From: Pseudoalteromonas luteoviolacea S2607
GTDB lineage: Bacteria; Pseudomonadota; Gammaproteobacteria; Enterobacterales; Alteromonadaceae
Length of the DNA stretch: 64,000 nucleotides
Assembly (NCBI RefSeq): GCF_001625575.1
Contig: NZ_AUXV01000011.1
Coordinates: 1 to 64,000 of the forward strand
Direction of reading: 5' to 3'
Shown: positions 10,744 to 24,656 of the stretch, one piece after another
How positions within the stretch are numbered: position 1 is the first letter of the stretch
Layout of the letters: each line of letters opens with the position of its first letter
Translations under genes and position numbers: made by a program
The notes under the pieces: generated by a model
What the model was told of the DNA's origin: nothing
The model's database searches: none
The model's input: only the letters and a program-made list of their open reading frames with translations

Positions 10744-12026
10744 TGGCAAATGTACGAGCGCTGGCGGCGCAAACATTATTTCAGGTTGTAGATAAAGGAA
10801 ACTCGCTGACTGCGCAGCTTCCTTATGCCAGCCAGCAATTGCCACATAAAGACCGCGCCTTACTTCAGCAAATGTGCTATGGCGTTTTGCGCTATTTGCC
10901 AAGCCTAGAGCACTATTGTCAGAATTTATTAGATCAACCACTTCGAGGCAAACGTCGAGTCTTTCAATTCTTACTATACGTGGGTATCTATCAATTACAG
11001 CATATGCGAGTACCCGCACATGCAGCGGTTGCCGAGACAGTTAATGCATTGAATCCTTTACGAGCGCCAGGCATGAAGAGCCTCGTTAACGCCGTATTGC
11101 GTAACTTCCAACGCCAGCAAGCAGAATTAGAAGCAAGTGCTAATGCAATTTTGGTGTGCCAATACAACCACCCGAGCTGGTTTATAAAAAAGCTACAGGC
11201 TGCATACCCCCAAAATTGGCAAACAATTTTGGAGTCAAACCAACAACAAGCTCCAATGTGGTTACGCGTTAATCAGCAGCAAGGATCAACATCAGCTTAC
11301 TCGGCAAAGTTGAATAAAGCGGATATCGCCCACAGCGTCACAGACGACTTTGAAGATGGTATATTGCTTACTCAGCCAGTGGACGTAAAAGTGCTACCCA
11401 GTTTTGACGCAGGGGCATGTTCTGTACAAGATGCAGCAGCACAAATGGCGGCAAGACTACTTGCTCCACAAGACGCTGACAATATTTTGGACGCGTGTGC
11501 AGCTCCGGGTGGCAAGACCTGCCATATACTAGAACTCGCGGATGCCAAAGTAACAGCATTAGATGCCGATGCGAAGCGACTAGAACGTGTAGCTGACAAC
11601 CTAAATCGTCTTTCTTTGCATGCTGACTGTGTGCACGGCTTAGCTGATCAACCTGATGACTGGTGGCAAGGTGAGCAGTTTGATCGTATTCTCTTGGATG
11701 TACCTTGCTCAGCTACAGGGGTAATACGTCGCCACCCAGATATTAAGTGGTTAAGAAGGGCTGCCGATATCGATGAGCTTGCGGCACTACAGGCTAAAAT
11801 ATTAGACAATATTTGGCCGTTATTAAAAACAGGCGGTGTGTTAGTGTACGCAACTTGCTCGGTACTTCCGGACGAAAACCATGAGCAAATTAAAGCCTTT
11901 TTAGCGCGTACCGACAATGCACAGCATATTGCATTACACGATCAAGATAACGCTGAGCGGCCCGGTTTACAATTATTGCCAGGCACCACGGATGGCTTCT
12001 ATTACGCCAAGTTGCAAAAACAATAA
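10743..12026 (+). CDS. rsmB: 16S rRNA m5C967 methyltransferase
   Basis: S-adenosylmethionine-dependent methylation of C967 in 16S rRNA. The 427-residue protein has an N-terminal NusB-like RNA-binding domain (about 1-130) and a Rossmann methyltransferase domain with ACAAPGGKT (SAM loop), DVPCSATGVIRRHPD, and YATCS, supplying the two conserved cysteines of RNA m5C enzymes. ATG overlaps the fmt stop by one base, so the two are translationally coupled. Confidence 0.97.
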   Translation: MANVRALAAQTLFQVVDKGNSLTAQLPYASQQLPHKDRALLQQMCYGVLRYLPSLEHYCQNLLDQPLRGKRRVFQFLLYVGIYQLQHMRVPAHAAVAETVNALNPLRAPGMKSLVNAVLRNFQRQQAELEASANAILVCQYNHPSWFIKKLQAAYPQNWQTILESNQQQAPMWLRVNQQQGSTSAYSAKLNKADIAHSVTDDFEDGILLTQPVDVKVLPSFDAGACSVQDAAAQMAARLLAPQDADNILDACAAPGGKTCHILELADAKVTALDADAKRLERVADNLNRLSLHADCVHGLADQPDDWWQGEQFDRILLDVPCSATGVIRRHPDIKWLRRAADIDELAALQAKILDNIWPLLKTGGVLVYATCSVLPDENHEQIKAFLARTDNAQHIALHDQDNAERPGLQLLPGTTDGFYYAKLQKQ

Positions 12027-12044
12027 AAACTGTAAGTTTGAGCT

Positions 12045-13421
12045 ATGAAAATCATTATTTTAGGTGCCGGACAAGTTGGTGGCACGCTCGCTGAAAACCT
12101 TGTCGGAGAGCAAAACGAAATTACCGTTGTCGATATCGACGGTGAGCGCCTGCGCGAGTTGCAAGACAAATACGACTTGCAAGGCGTGAATGGCCACAGT
12201 GCCCACCCAGAAGTATTGAGACAAGCTGGTGCTGAAGATGCCGACATGATCATCGCAGTAACGAGCTCAGACGAAGTGAATATGATCGCATGTCAGGTTG
12301 CCTATAGTATTTTCAATACGCCAACTAAAATTGCTCGGATCCGTTCCGAGCAATACCTTGATTATCGAGAAAAGCTATTCCACAACGACGACTTACCTGT
12401 TGACCACTACATCGCACCTGAACAGCTGGTCACTAAGTATATTCGCCGCTTAATCGACTACCCCGGCGCCCTGCAAGTATTGCAATTTGCCGACGGTATG
12501 CTCTCCTTAGTTGCTGTTAAGGCATACTACGGTGGACTACTCGTGGGTTATGCCCTCTCAGCATTGAAAGAGCATATTCCAAATGTCGACACACGTGTTG
12601 CGGCTATTTATCGTCAAGGGAAGGCCATTAAGCCGCTAGGTACCACAGTAATTGAAGCGGATGATGAGGTCTTCTTTATCGCCGCGACAAAACATATTCG
12701 TGCAGTTATGAACGAGCTGCAAAAGCTCGAGCAATCGTATAAAAAGATCATGATTGCTGGGGGCGGTAATATTGGCGCAGGTTTAGCTCGTTCGCTAGAG
12801 AAAAATCACAGTGTGAAGCTGATTGAGCGCAACCATAGTCGTGCGTCCCAATTGTCTGAAATGCTGGATAACACCGTGGTATTTTGTGGAGACGCCTCAG
12901 ATCAAGAGCTACTTTCCGAAGAGCATATCGAGCAGGTTGACGTATTTATCGCGGTAACCAACGATGATGAAGCCAATATCATGGCTGCTATGCTTGCAAA
13001 GCGCATGGGCGCACAAAAAACCATGGTACTCATTCAGCGCAGCGCCTATGTCGACTTAGTACAAGGTGGCGAAATTGATATTGCCATTTCTCCCCAGCAA
13101 GCCACAATTTCGGCCTTGCTGACGCATGTCAGACGGGGTGATATCGTCAATGTTTACTCTTTGCGAAAAGGTGCAGCTGAAGCCATTGAAGCCGTTGCCC
13201 ATGGCGATGAAAATACCTCAAAAGTTGTAGGTAGAGCCATCCGAGATATTAAGCTGCCACATGGCACCACCATCGGCGCAATAGTACGCGATGCTGAAGT
13301 ACTTATCGCGCACGACCATACTGTGATCGAATCCGGCGACCATGTGATTATGTTTTTGATTGATAAAAAGCAAATTGGTGTAGTTGAAAAGCTATTCCAA
13401 GTGAGTGCCTTGTTCGTTTAA
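12045..13421 (+). CDS. trkA: Trk potassium uptake regulatory NAD-binding protein TrkA
   Basis: The peripheral cytoplasmic gating subunit of the Trk K+ transporter. The 458-residue protein has the full duplicated arrangement RCK_N-RCK_C-RCK_N-RCK_C. Its two nucleotide loops are [16 protein letters not shown] near the start and [17 protein letters not shown] at about 235. It closes the def-fmt-rsmB-trkA operon. Its membrane partner trkH is encoded about 1 kb away on the opposite strand, with a PilZ gene between. Confidence 0.98.
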   Translation: MKIIILGAGQVGGTLAENLVGEQNEITVVDIDGERLRELQDKYDLQGVNGHSAHPEVLRQAGAEDADMIIAVTSSDEVNMIACQVAYSIFNTPTKIARIRSEQYLDYREKLFHNDDLPVDHYIAPEQLVTKYIRRLIDYPGALQVLQFADGMLSLVAVKAYYGGLLVGYALSALKEHIPNVDTRVAAIYRQGKAIKPLGTTVIEADDEVFFIAATKHIRAVMNELQKLEQSYKKIMIAGGGNIGAGLARSLEKNHSVKLIERNHSRASQLSEMLDNTVVFCGDASDQELLSEEHIEQVDVFIAVTNDDEANIMAAMLAKRMGAQKTMVLIQRSAYVDLVQGGEIDIAISPQQATISALLTHVRRGDIVNVYSLRKGAAEAIEAVAHGDENTSKVVGRAIRDIKLPHGTTIGAIVRDAEVLIAHDHTVIESGDHVIMFLIDKKQIGVVEKLFQVSALFV

Positions 13422-13432
13422 CTCCGACCTAG

Positions 13433-13462
13433 TTAGGCATGCCTAATATCTAGCATGCCTAA
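13433..13462. repeat. Inverted repeat between trkA and the PilZ gene
   Basis: TTAGGCATGC and GCATGCCTAA, a perfect 10-bp stem with a 10-base loop, lie between two convergent genes. No T-run follows directly, so a terminator role is possible but weak. Each arm is also partly self-palindromic (GCATGC). Confidence 0.55.
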
Positions 13463-13479
13463 TTCTGCAGAGCTTCGCT

Positions 13480-14157
13480 TTAATCGTGATTAAGCGCAGA
13501 AATATCAATTAAATAGTCTTTTAAAATAGCCTGAACTTCTTTGTCTTGGCTTTCCAAATGGATCCCTAATGAAATGATGTCTTCATGGCTCTCTTTGACA
13601 CGACACACAGTCCCGGTAAGTACAGCCTTTTGAGACTCTTTTCCTTCGATCAATATTTCACAGGTTAATTCTTTCAGCTCTTCAGGCAGATGCGTTCTTT
13701 GCACATCAAACATCAAACCTGCCAGTGAGATATCTTTAATTACCCCTACTTCACTTTTGCCTTCAACACTCAGGACCGCCGGTATCAAAGTTGGAATACG
13801 TGTTTGCGCTCGCAATTTATAGGTTTGCACTTCATTCGGGTAATAGAGGTAAATTAAGCGTGCGGGGTGTGTGGTCACCGCTTTAATGGTCTCTTTGAAT
13901 GCAATAATTTGCCCATCAGCTTCTTCAGGCAATGCGCGAACGATTACTTCAGTGCCCTCTTTGACATAGTCTAATGCTGCACCTAAACGCTTATGGCTAG
14001 GTTGATTTAGGATGATAAACTGATTTTCAAGCGCACCGACAAATTCAGTCTTAATACGTTTACGATTCGCTGGCAACACGATTTCCATATCAACAATACT
14101 ACCCGCTTGCATTTGTAACACCTGCAGTCGGTTTTCTGCCAACTCACTTTTAGTCAT
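13480..14157 (-). CDS. PilZ-domain c-di-GMP-binding protein, YcgR-like
   Basis: A 225-residue cytoplasmic protein. The N-terminal part (about 1-105) resembles the YcgR/PilZN beta domain. The C-terminal PilZ domain carries both ligand motifs: RAQTR (RxxxR) at about 116-120, and DISLAG (D/NxSxxG) at about 142-147. It should therefore bind cyclic di-GMP. YcgR-type proteins brake flagellar motors, but without flagellar neighbours the target is unknown. It is a single gene convergent with trkA, and the region upstream (14158-14389) is AT-rich and contains its own promoter space. Confidence 0.88.
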   Translation of the reverse strand: MTKSELAENRLQVLQMQAGSIVDMEIVLPANRKRIKTEFVGALENQFIILNQPSHKRLGAALDYVKEGTEVIVRALPEEADGQIIAFKETIKAVTTHPARLIYLYYPNEVQTYKLRAQTRIPTLIPAVLSVEGKSEVGVIKDISLAGLMFDVQRTHLPEELKELTCEILIEGKESQKAVLTGTVCRVKESHEDIISLGIHLESQDKEVQAILKDYLIDISALNHD

Positions 14158-14337
14158 GGTTAAAGCCCTTCACTTGCCCTTTATTAATTTTAGCAGCATG
14201 GCAAAATTTTATGACGCCATAATTTAACTACAGTGTTTATATCGTAAAAATGAATAAAAACTTTAATAATTTCAGACAAATAAGAAATAGTAATGATTAA
14301 AAAAGCCAATTTCATGCTTTGTTATGAGAGTGGGTTG

Positions 14338-14359
14338 TTAGCCCTATCCATAGGGCTAA
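14338..14359. repeat. Inverted repeat downstream of trkH
   Basis: A perfect 10-bp stem TTAGCCCTAT / ATAGGGCTAA with a 2-base loop, placed 30 bases beyond the trkH stop. It lacks a T-run in the trkH direction, so it may be a 3' stabilising hairpin or a weak terminator. Confidence 0.5.
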
Positions 14360-14389
14360 ATCGATATTAATCTCTTGAAAATTCGTAGG

Positions 14390-15841
14390 TTAACCGCGCC
14401 AGAAGGTAGGGGTAAATAAAACCAATAAAGTGAATATTTCCAATCGACCAAAAACCATGGCCAGCGTCAGAATCCACTTTGCAGTATCACTAATATCACC
14501 ATAATGCGCAGCCACATCACCCAAACCAGGGCCTAAGTTATTCAAACAGGCTGCTGTAGCTGAGAATGCCGTGATGTTATCCAATCCAGTGCCAAGTAAG
14601 GCAATCATGATGATCACAAAAACCAAGGCATAGGCAGAAAAGAACCCCCACACCGCTTCTACCACTTTATCTGGCAAGGCCTTTCGACCAAGCTTAATAG
14701 AGTATATGGCTCTGGGATGTACCAAACGGTTAAGCTCGCGGATCCCTTGCAAATAAAGCAGGAACACGCGCACTACTTTCATGCCACCACCAGTGGAGCC
14801 GGCGCAACCACCAATGAAACTAGAAAAGATTAAGAGAATCGGTAAGAACAATGGCCATGCCGAAAAGCTATCGGTTGCAAAGCCTGCAGTTGTACTGATT
14901 GAAACAGCCTGAAATAGCGCGTGATCCAGCGTTTCATCACCATCACTATAAACTTGATTTGAAGAGAGCACAGCGAAGCAAATAACCACCAGCGCTAACT
15001 GAATAAACAGAAAGACCTTGAATTCAGGATCTCTTAAATAAGCTCGTACACTACGACTAGCAACGGCGGCATAGTGAAGTGAAAAATTAATGGCCGCTAT
15101 CAATAAAAATACCACACAAATAAAATTGATCATGGGGCTATCGAAGTGACCGATCGAGGCATCATAGGTGGAGAAACCACCGATGGCGATGGTGGCAAAT
15201 GCATGACAAATAGCATCAAACCACCCCATTCCAGCGACTTTATAAGCAGCAGTACAAGCGGCGGTGAGTGCAACATAAATGTACCAAAGGTGCTTTGCAG
15301 TATCAGCAATACGCGGCGTCATTTTTGAGTCTTTCACAGGACCCGGCGTTTCTGCTCGGTATAACTGCATGCCACCGACACCAAGCATGGGAAGTACAGC
15401 CACCGCTAATACGATGATCCCCATACCGCCCAACCACTGTAGTTGTTGGCGATAGAATAAGACGGATTTAGGCAAGTACTCAATGCCCGTTAACACGGTA
15501 GCACCTGTCGTAGTGAGACCGGAGAAAGCTTCAAATACGGCATCTGCAAAGGATAAGTTCGGTTCGTCTAAGAATATGAGAGGCACTGATGCAAAGGAGC
15601 CCAGTACCAGCCAAAAAAGAACCACGATTAAGAAGCCTTCTCTGGCTTTGAGTTCGCCTCGCTCCTTACGGTTGGGGTAATAGGCCATAAGACCAATGAG
15701 TACACTGAAAATAAAAGCAAGTACAAATGGTACACCACCACCATCTTTGTATATTAAAGACACTATTGCCGGTGGCACCATAGTAATGCTAAACAGCGCA
15801 ACAAGTTGGCCGAGAATTTTTATAATGGTACGAAATTGCAT
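14390..15841 (-). CDS. trkH: Trk potassium transporter membrane subunit
   Basis: The K+-translocating inner-membrane subunit, 483 residues with about ten membrane helices. It consists of four M1-P-M2 units with selectivity-filter segments such as TTGATVLTG, AIGGFSTYD, TAGFATDSF and NNLGPGLGD, plus the cytoplasmic gating-loop region GCAGSTGGGMKVVR. It works with TrkA (gene nearby on plus). It is the last gene of a minus-strand row pepQ-yigZ-trkH as in E. coli, although a terminator precedes yigZ. Confidence 0.97.
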   Translation of the reverse strand: MQFRTIIKILGQLVALFSITMVPPAIVSLIYKDGGGVPFVLAFIFSVLIGLMAYYPNRKERGELKAREGFLIVVLFWLVLGSFASVPLIFLDEPNLSFADAVFEAFSGLTTTGATVLTGIEYLPKSVLFYRQQLQWLGGMGIIVLAVAVLPMLGVGGMQLYRAETPGPVKDSKMTPRIADTAKHLWYIYVALTAACTAAYKVAGMGWFDAICHAFATIAIGGFSTYDASIGHFDSPMINFICVVFLLIAAINFSLHYAAVASRSVRAYLRDPEFKVFLFIQLALVVICFAVLSSNQVYSDGDETLDHALFQAVSISTTAGFATDSFSAWPLFLPILLIFSSFIGGCAGSTGGGMKVVRVFLLYLQGIRELNRLVHPRAIYSIKLGRKALPDKVVEAVWGFFSAYALVFVIIMIALLGTGLDNITAFSATAACLNNLGPGLGDVAAHYGDISDTAKWILTLAMVFGRLEIFTLLVLFTPTFWRG

Positions 15842-15924
15842 AACGCAGATCGCTTGTTGTTATGATTAGTTTTGATTGTCTAATACCCTCAGGCGTTAGT
15901 AAACCACGTAACTCGGTAAATCAA

Positions 15925-16539
15925 TCACTTTTGTATTTTAAATGACACACTACCATGGGTTAAATCATAGATTGACTGAATAGCAGCATCAGCCTCTCGC
16001 GCATCTATTGCTATTTGCCAGCCAATCTTCGCAGCGAAATCATGCTTCACTTCGAGAACTTGATACTGACTCGCTAAATGCTGCTCAATCACTCCTTGCA
16101 ACCCATAGTCAGATTCACCATAAATGATCACTGAAGGGACTTTTAACGCAGTTGTGAGCTCCCGCAATGCATTATTCAGAGTACCACCGTACGCACGGAC
16201 TAAACCACCAGTACCTAGCTTGATGCCGCCGAAATAGCGTGTCGTGACTGCGGTAATTTCTCCAATCCCTGAGCCCATTAAAACGTTGAGCATAGGCTTA
16301 CCCGCAGTGCCATTGGGCTCTCCATCATCAGAAAAGCCAAGTACATGGCTGCCACCCGGTGCACCAGCGACGTGTGCCCAGCAATTGTGCCTAGCATCAG
16401 GAAACTCATCATTGATACTGCGAATAAATGCCTTCGCCTCCTCCAATGTTGGCGTATGAGCAATATGTACAATGAAGGTGCTTTTCTTTATTTCTTCGTG
16501 ATAACGAATAGTCTCACAAGGGATTTTATATTCTGACAT
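15925..16539 (-). CDS. yigZ: IMPACT family protein YigZ
   Basis: A 204-residue protein with the IMPACT N-terminal domain: ARHNCWAHV, SDDGEPNGTAGKPML and VVTTRYFGGIKLG-like segment (here AVTTRYFGGIKLGTGGL), followed by a small C-terminal DUF1949 ferredoxin-like domain. The biochemical role in bacteria is unclear; the eukaryotic relative affects Gcn2 signalling. It lies between pepQ and trkH, the standard gammaproteobacterial order. Confidence 0.95.
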   Translation of the reverse strand: MSEYKIPCETIRYHEEIKKSTFIVHIAHTPTLEEAKAFIRSINDEFPDARHNCWAHVAGAPGGSHVLGFSDDGEPNGTAGKPMLNVLMGSGIGEITAVTTRYFGGIKLGTGGLVRAYGGTLNNALRELTTALKVPSVIIYGESDYGLQGVIEQHLASQYQVLEVKHDFAAKIGWQIAIDAREADAAIQSIYDLTHGSVSFKIQK

Positions 16540-16555
16540 ACACTACAATAGTTGT

Positions 16556-16586
16556 GAAAAAAGGAGCCCTTTGAGACTCCTTTTAT
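16556..16586 (-). terminator. Rho-independent terminator after pepQ
   Basis: AAAAGGAG / CTCCTTTT stem with loop CCCTTTGAGA. On minus it runs into a T-rich tract before yigZ. It should separate pepQ from yigZ transcription. Confidence 0.75.
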
Positions 16587-16625
16587 GGTTTTAATCGATA
16601 TGACTTTAATAGCGCAATGCGCGAA

Positions 16626-17960
<1,335 letters not shown>

Positions 17961-18050
17961 TTAATTGAATTTTTATTGTTCCTGAGTCTAACATAGCACC
18001 GTCCTAAAAACGATGCCATGCTCGTCCCCCCCACGCAACTGCCAGTGCAA

Positions 18051-19961
18051 TTAACGCTTTTGTTTGCCACCAATACTCATATCCAAGATCCCTGCCAACA
18101 CATTACCCTCGCGACCAAGTTTTGTATGATAAACCTGACGATATGCCATCACGTTTTTCACGTAATCACGCGTTTCTCTATATGGGATTAGCTCTATCCA
18201 TAGCTCAGCGGGCATCTCTTCGCGAGGTACCCAGCGTTTAACACGGTGGTACCCTGCATTATATGAAGCTGTCGCAATAATCTCGTTACCACTCGCTTTT
18301 CGTTTTAAATACTCTAGATAGTCGGTACCCAAACGGATATTCGTTGCCGGCTTCATCAACTGCTGTTTTGAAACCCGTTTTTTTGCCACATACTTTGCTG
18401 TACTTGGCAGCAGCTGCATTAACCCATATGCATCAGCCGTCGACCTCGCATCCGGCGCAAAACTGCTCTCACGTCTAGCAACTGCATAGCTCCACGCCAA
18501 ATCCACTCTATTTCTCTCACTATAACGTTCAAATAATGCATCAAACGCCATTGGGAAGCGAAGGTCGACATAATTCCATGCTTTGATCTGAGCAAGTGTA
18601 TAAATGGTGCTGTCGTACCAATCTAACTCTGCTGCGAGTAAAGAGGCAGCTAACTTTTCTTCTGTACTAGAGGTATTGGTTAAATAATTCCACTCTCTCC
18701 TTGCTTGAGTGAAGCGCTTTAATTCATACAGAGCTTTGGCCCGTTTAAAACCCGGAGCTTGCGAAACGGTTTGTAAAGTTTCTTCTGCAATGTCCAGCTC
18801 TTTGGCATTCATAGCAGGAGGTAAGTCCAACCTTGCTGCGGCTAAAAAACCATAGTAATCCCGCTTTGTAGCCAGTGACTGCCAAAGCTCTGTGGCTTTT
18901 GCATTATCACCACGCTTGAAGTAACTGTACCCCAGCCAGTATGTCTGGCCGTTACTCAGGTTTTGCATACCCGTAAACAACGCAGCAATCCCTGCCCAAT
19001 CTTGCTCTTTAAGCATATTGCTCATGAGCCACTGACGCAGCTTTACATCTTGTTTTTCTACCGGAACTTTGTTCAACCAAAAACGGGCTTGATCATGCCC
19101 TTTAGAAGCCAAAGCTAGGGCAAATCGATACGCCACGTTGTCTTTTTGCGCTTGAGTAAAATCAAACATCCCTTGCAATTTATCCCATGCACGTAATGCC
19201 AATTTGGGGTCTCGCCAAATCAACCTACGTACACCATAAACTGCGATTTCGCTTTCTTTGACAGTGCGCTTTTTATAGCGATATAACCCTGCAGACGCAC
19301 TTGGGTCTCGACGAACCGCAACATATAAGTCCGCTAAGTAGGCTTCATTTCTAGGTAACAGGGTTTTAAGATATTTCACCAACGAAGTTTGCCCACCTTG
19401 TGCCGCTTTGGTGATGCGTTGCCAAATCAACGCTTGCGAGCGATAGCCTGCTTTTTGCCATGCAGAAAACAATTTGTCACAAGCCTTAGGTTGAGACTTA
19501 CCCACTACCCACAAAGGTTCAACTTGATCTAAAATGGCCTTTTTCGGAGCCCCCAAATCCAGCTGAAATTGCAAATAGGTACATTTCAACTCGGCATTAT
19601 TTGTTGCTTGATAATGCTCTATAAACAGTGCTTTTTTACCACGTCGTTTGAGGTAATTTAACCAGCTTTTGCGCACTGGCCAATCAAGTGGCGTGTGATC
19701 ATACACAGATAAAAACTGGGCAATGTCACCTTGATACTTTAACTTTGGATGACGTTTATAAAATGTCATTTCCACATAAGGTTTGAGCGGATGATCTAAC
19801 GAGTTCAAAGACTGCTTAAATTTGGCATGATTACCAGACCAAGCAACACGCTCAGCATTGAGAAAATCTTGATGTGCCTTTTGCGCATATGAGTTGGCAC
19901 TCACAATGGAGAAACAGGCGCAAATACTACTGGCAACAAGACCAGAGAACCATAATTTCAT
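18051..19961 (-). CDS. slt: Soluble lytic murein transglycosylase
   Basis: A periplasmic enzyme cleaving the MurNAc-GlcNAc bond of peptidoglycan to form 1,6-anhydro ends. The 636-residue Slt70-type protein has a signal peptide (hydrophobic about 5-22, cleavage near SANSYA), a long alpha-superhelical U/L domain, and a C-terminal lysozyme-like domain at about 470-620. The latter has the catalytic Glu in AVARRESSF, and AYGLMQLLPSTA and ASYNAGYHRV motifs. It diverges from fadB. Confidence 0.95.
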   Translation of the reverse strand: MKLWFSGLVASSICACFSIVSANSYAQKAHQDFLNAERVAWSGNHAKFKQSLNSLDHPLKPYVEMTFYKRHPKLKYQGDIAQFLSVYDHTPLDWPVRKSWLNYLKRRGKKALFIEHYQATNNAELKCTYLQFQLDLGAPKKAILDQVEPLWVVGKSQPKACDKLFSAWQKAGYRSQALIWQRITKAAQGGQTSLVKYLKTLLPRNEAYLADLYVAVRRDPSASAGLYRYKKRTVKESEIAVYGVRRLIWRDPKLALRAWDKLQGMFDFTQAQKDNVAYRFALALASKGHDQARFWLNKVPVEKQDVKLRQWLMSNMLKEQDWAGIAALFTGMQNLSNGQTYWLGYSYFKRGDNAKATELWQSLATKRDYYGFLAAARLDLPPAMNAKELDIAEETLQTVSQAPGFKRAKALYELKRFTQARREWNYLTNTSSTEEKLAASLLAAELDWYDSTIYTLAQIKAWNYVDLRFPMAFDALFERYSERNRVDLAWSYAVARRESSFAPDARSTADAYGLMQLLPSTAKYVAKKRVSKQQLMKPATNIRLGTDYLEYLKRKASGNEIIATASYNAGYHRVKRWVPREEMPAELWIELIPYRETRDYVKNVMAYRQVYHTKLGREGNVLAGILDMSIGGKQKR

Positions 19962-20310
19962 AACGACCTATACTTTACATAAATGCTTGTATATCAATGC
20001 ACTGAGAAAAATAAAACCAACTAAAATAAAACGCTAACTCAGGCACTTTCCTTAACTTTTTCGCGCAGTACGCGTGGGGTATATCAGTTTCATATACCAC
20101 GTTCATAAAGTTATGCATGATTAAAGGTTTAAATAAACTGAATGCGCTAACCATAAGACACCTTAGTCGAATCCATGCACTTAGCCACCTTATCATCCCG
20201 ATTCTTGGTTTTCAGTAAATCTGCGGTAAATTTTTCATTGCAATTTTCATTTAAAGGGGCCACACTGGATGAAATGACAACTCATCGTACCAGTGTCACG
20301 GAGAACCAGT
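19962..20310. other. Divergent slt / fadBA intergenic region
   Basis: About 350 bases with no convincing gene. It should carry the slt promoter on minus and the fadBA promoter on plus. AT-rich stretches around 20218-20260 are good candidates for fadBA control, but I could not fix a FadR- or PsrA-type operator by eye. Confidence 0.5.
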
Positions 20311-23641
<3,331 letters not shown>

Positions 23642-23680
23642 CGCCTATTTGTTGTCATAGCCAAATTCAACTTGGTGACC

Positions 23681-23716
23681 AAGGCAAAGTTACTTTTAGT
23701 ACTTTGCCTTTTTTCT
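23681..23716 (+). terminator. Rho-independent terminator after fadBA
   Basis: Perfect stem AAGGCAAAGT / ACTTTGCCTT followed by TTTTCTTTC, placed 40 bases beyond the fadA stop. Confidence 0.88.
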
Positions 23717-23829
23717 TTCTAGAATTTTTTACTTACATTATTTCCCTGTCATTTATACCAGAGCTACTTTTAATCTATAGGCTTGGCACGTTAGAATAGC
23801 ACCCTTAAACTTTCTTCAAGAGTGGCATT

Positions 23830-24069
23830 ATGAGCTTTGATAATACCGACCATACATTGGATGCAATTGGCTTACGCTGTCCTGAACCCGTTATGATGAT
23901 CCGAGGAATGGTGCGTAAGATGAATAATGGAGAAACATTGCTAATATTGGCTGATGATCCTTCTACGGCTCGAGATATCCCAAGTTTCTGCGAGTTTATG
24001 GACCACACCTTAGTAGCAAAAGAAACGGACAATATGCCGTATCGCTACTTACTGAAAAAAGGAAAGTAA
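23830..24069 (+). CDS. tusA: Sulfurtransferase TusA
   Basis: A small cytoplasmic sulfur carrier receiving persulfide sulfur from IscS and passing it on for tRNA 2-thiouridine and other pathways. The 79-residue protein has the family fold and the CPEPVM (CPxP) motif with active Cys at about 18. This is the standard size. A single-gene unit with its own terminator. Confidence 0.95.
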   Translation: MSFDNTDHTLDAIGLRCPEPVMMIRGMVRKMNNGETLLILADDPSTARDIPSFCEFMDHTLVAKETDNMPYRYLLKKGK

Positions 24070-24128
24070 GAGGACAGCCACTGAATTGTCAGCCACCGAG
24101 TTGTCATTCTGCTGTCCTTCTTTTTTCA
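24070..24128 (+). terminator. Rho-independent terminator after tusA
   Basis: Stem AGGACAGC (24071-24078) / GCTGTCCT (24111-24118) with a long, partly structured loop, followed by TCTTTTTT. Confidence 0.7.
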
Positions 24129-24140
24129 AACCCTACGAGA

Positions 24141-24590
24141 CTAGTCTCTTTGCACTAAAATTGTCGGATTTGAGCTGTCTCGATAATCAAGTGTAATGGA
24201 GTACCAACCTTTTTTATCTGGTGCAAAGCTCAGATAATTGTACACCGTATTGCAATCTACAGGGAGTGGCTGTCCAAGCTGGAGCATGCCTTGAAAACGG
24301 TACCCACAATTGTATCCTTCGCTCCACTTTTCATCCGCTATCTTAAATTCATATACTTTTCCGGGGCTCATAAAACGCGCACGGACTAGATAGCGACCAT
24401 CACCTTGGGGCTGCAAGCGATAAATGTCTTCCACATCCCATAAACTGAAATCACCACGCAAGTACATAGCTCTCTCAATAAATTTTGCACTACGCTGGAT
24501 AGACGCTGGTCCTTCAGGTGTGATGTTTGGAGATGCACACCCTGTGATACCTAATACCAGCAATAATGATATAGCCGTATTCTTTTGCAT
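24141..24590 (-). CDS. Predicted small lipoprotein of unknown function
   Basis: 149 residues. The N-terminus has a lipoprotein signal with lipobox ITGC (Cys at about 18) and Ala-Ser after it, which favours the outer membrane by the +2 rule. The mature part is a beta-rich domain with two further Cys (YNCGYRF and VDCNTVY) that could form a disulfide. I do not recognise the family. It is upstream of a convergent-facing terminator and lies between tusA (convergent) and glyS (same strand, upstream). Confidence 0.8.
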   Translation of the reverse strand: MQKNTAISLLLVLGITGCASPNITPEGPASIQRSAKFIERAMYLRGDFSLWDVEDIYRLQPQGDGRYLVRARFMSPGKVYEFKIADEKWSEGYNCGYRFQGMLQLGQPLPVDCNTVYNYLSFAPDKKGWYSITLDYRDSSNPTILVQRD

Positions 24591-24611
24591 TTCTCTAACC
24601 GATCATAAAAA

Positions 24612-24640
24612 TAAAAAAGCCAGCAATCATTGCTGGCTCA
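24612..24640 (-). terminator. Rho-independent terminator after glyQS
   Basis: Perfect 9-bp stem AGCCAGCAA / TTGCTGGCT with loop TCA; on the minus strand it is followed by TTTTTTATTTTT. It ends the glyQS transcript about 20 bases past the glyS stop, before the lipoprotein gene. Confidence 0.92.
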
Positions 24641-24656
24641 AATTAACGTGCTGCGT

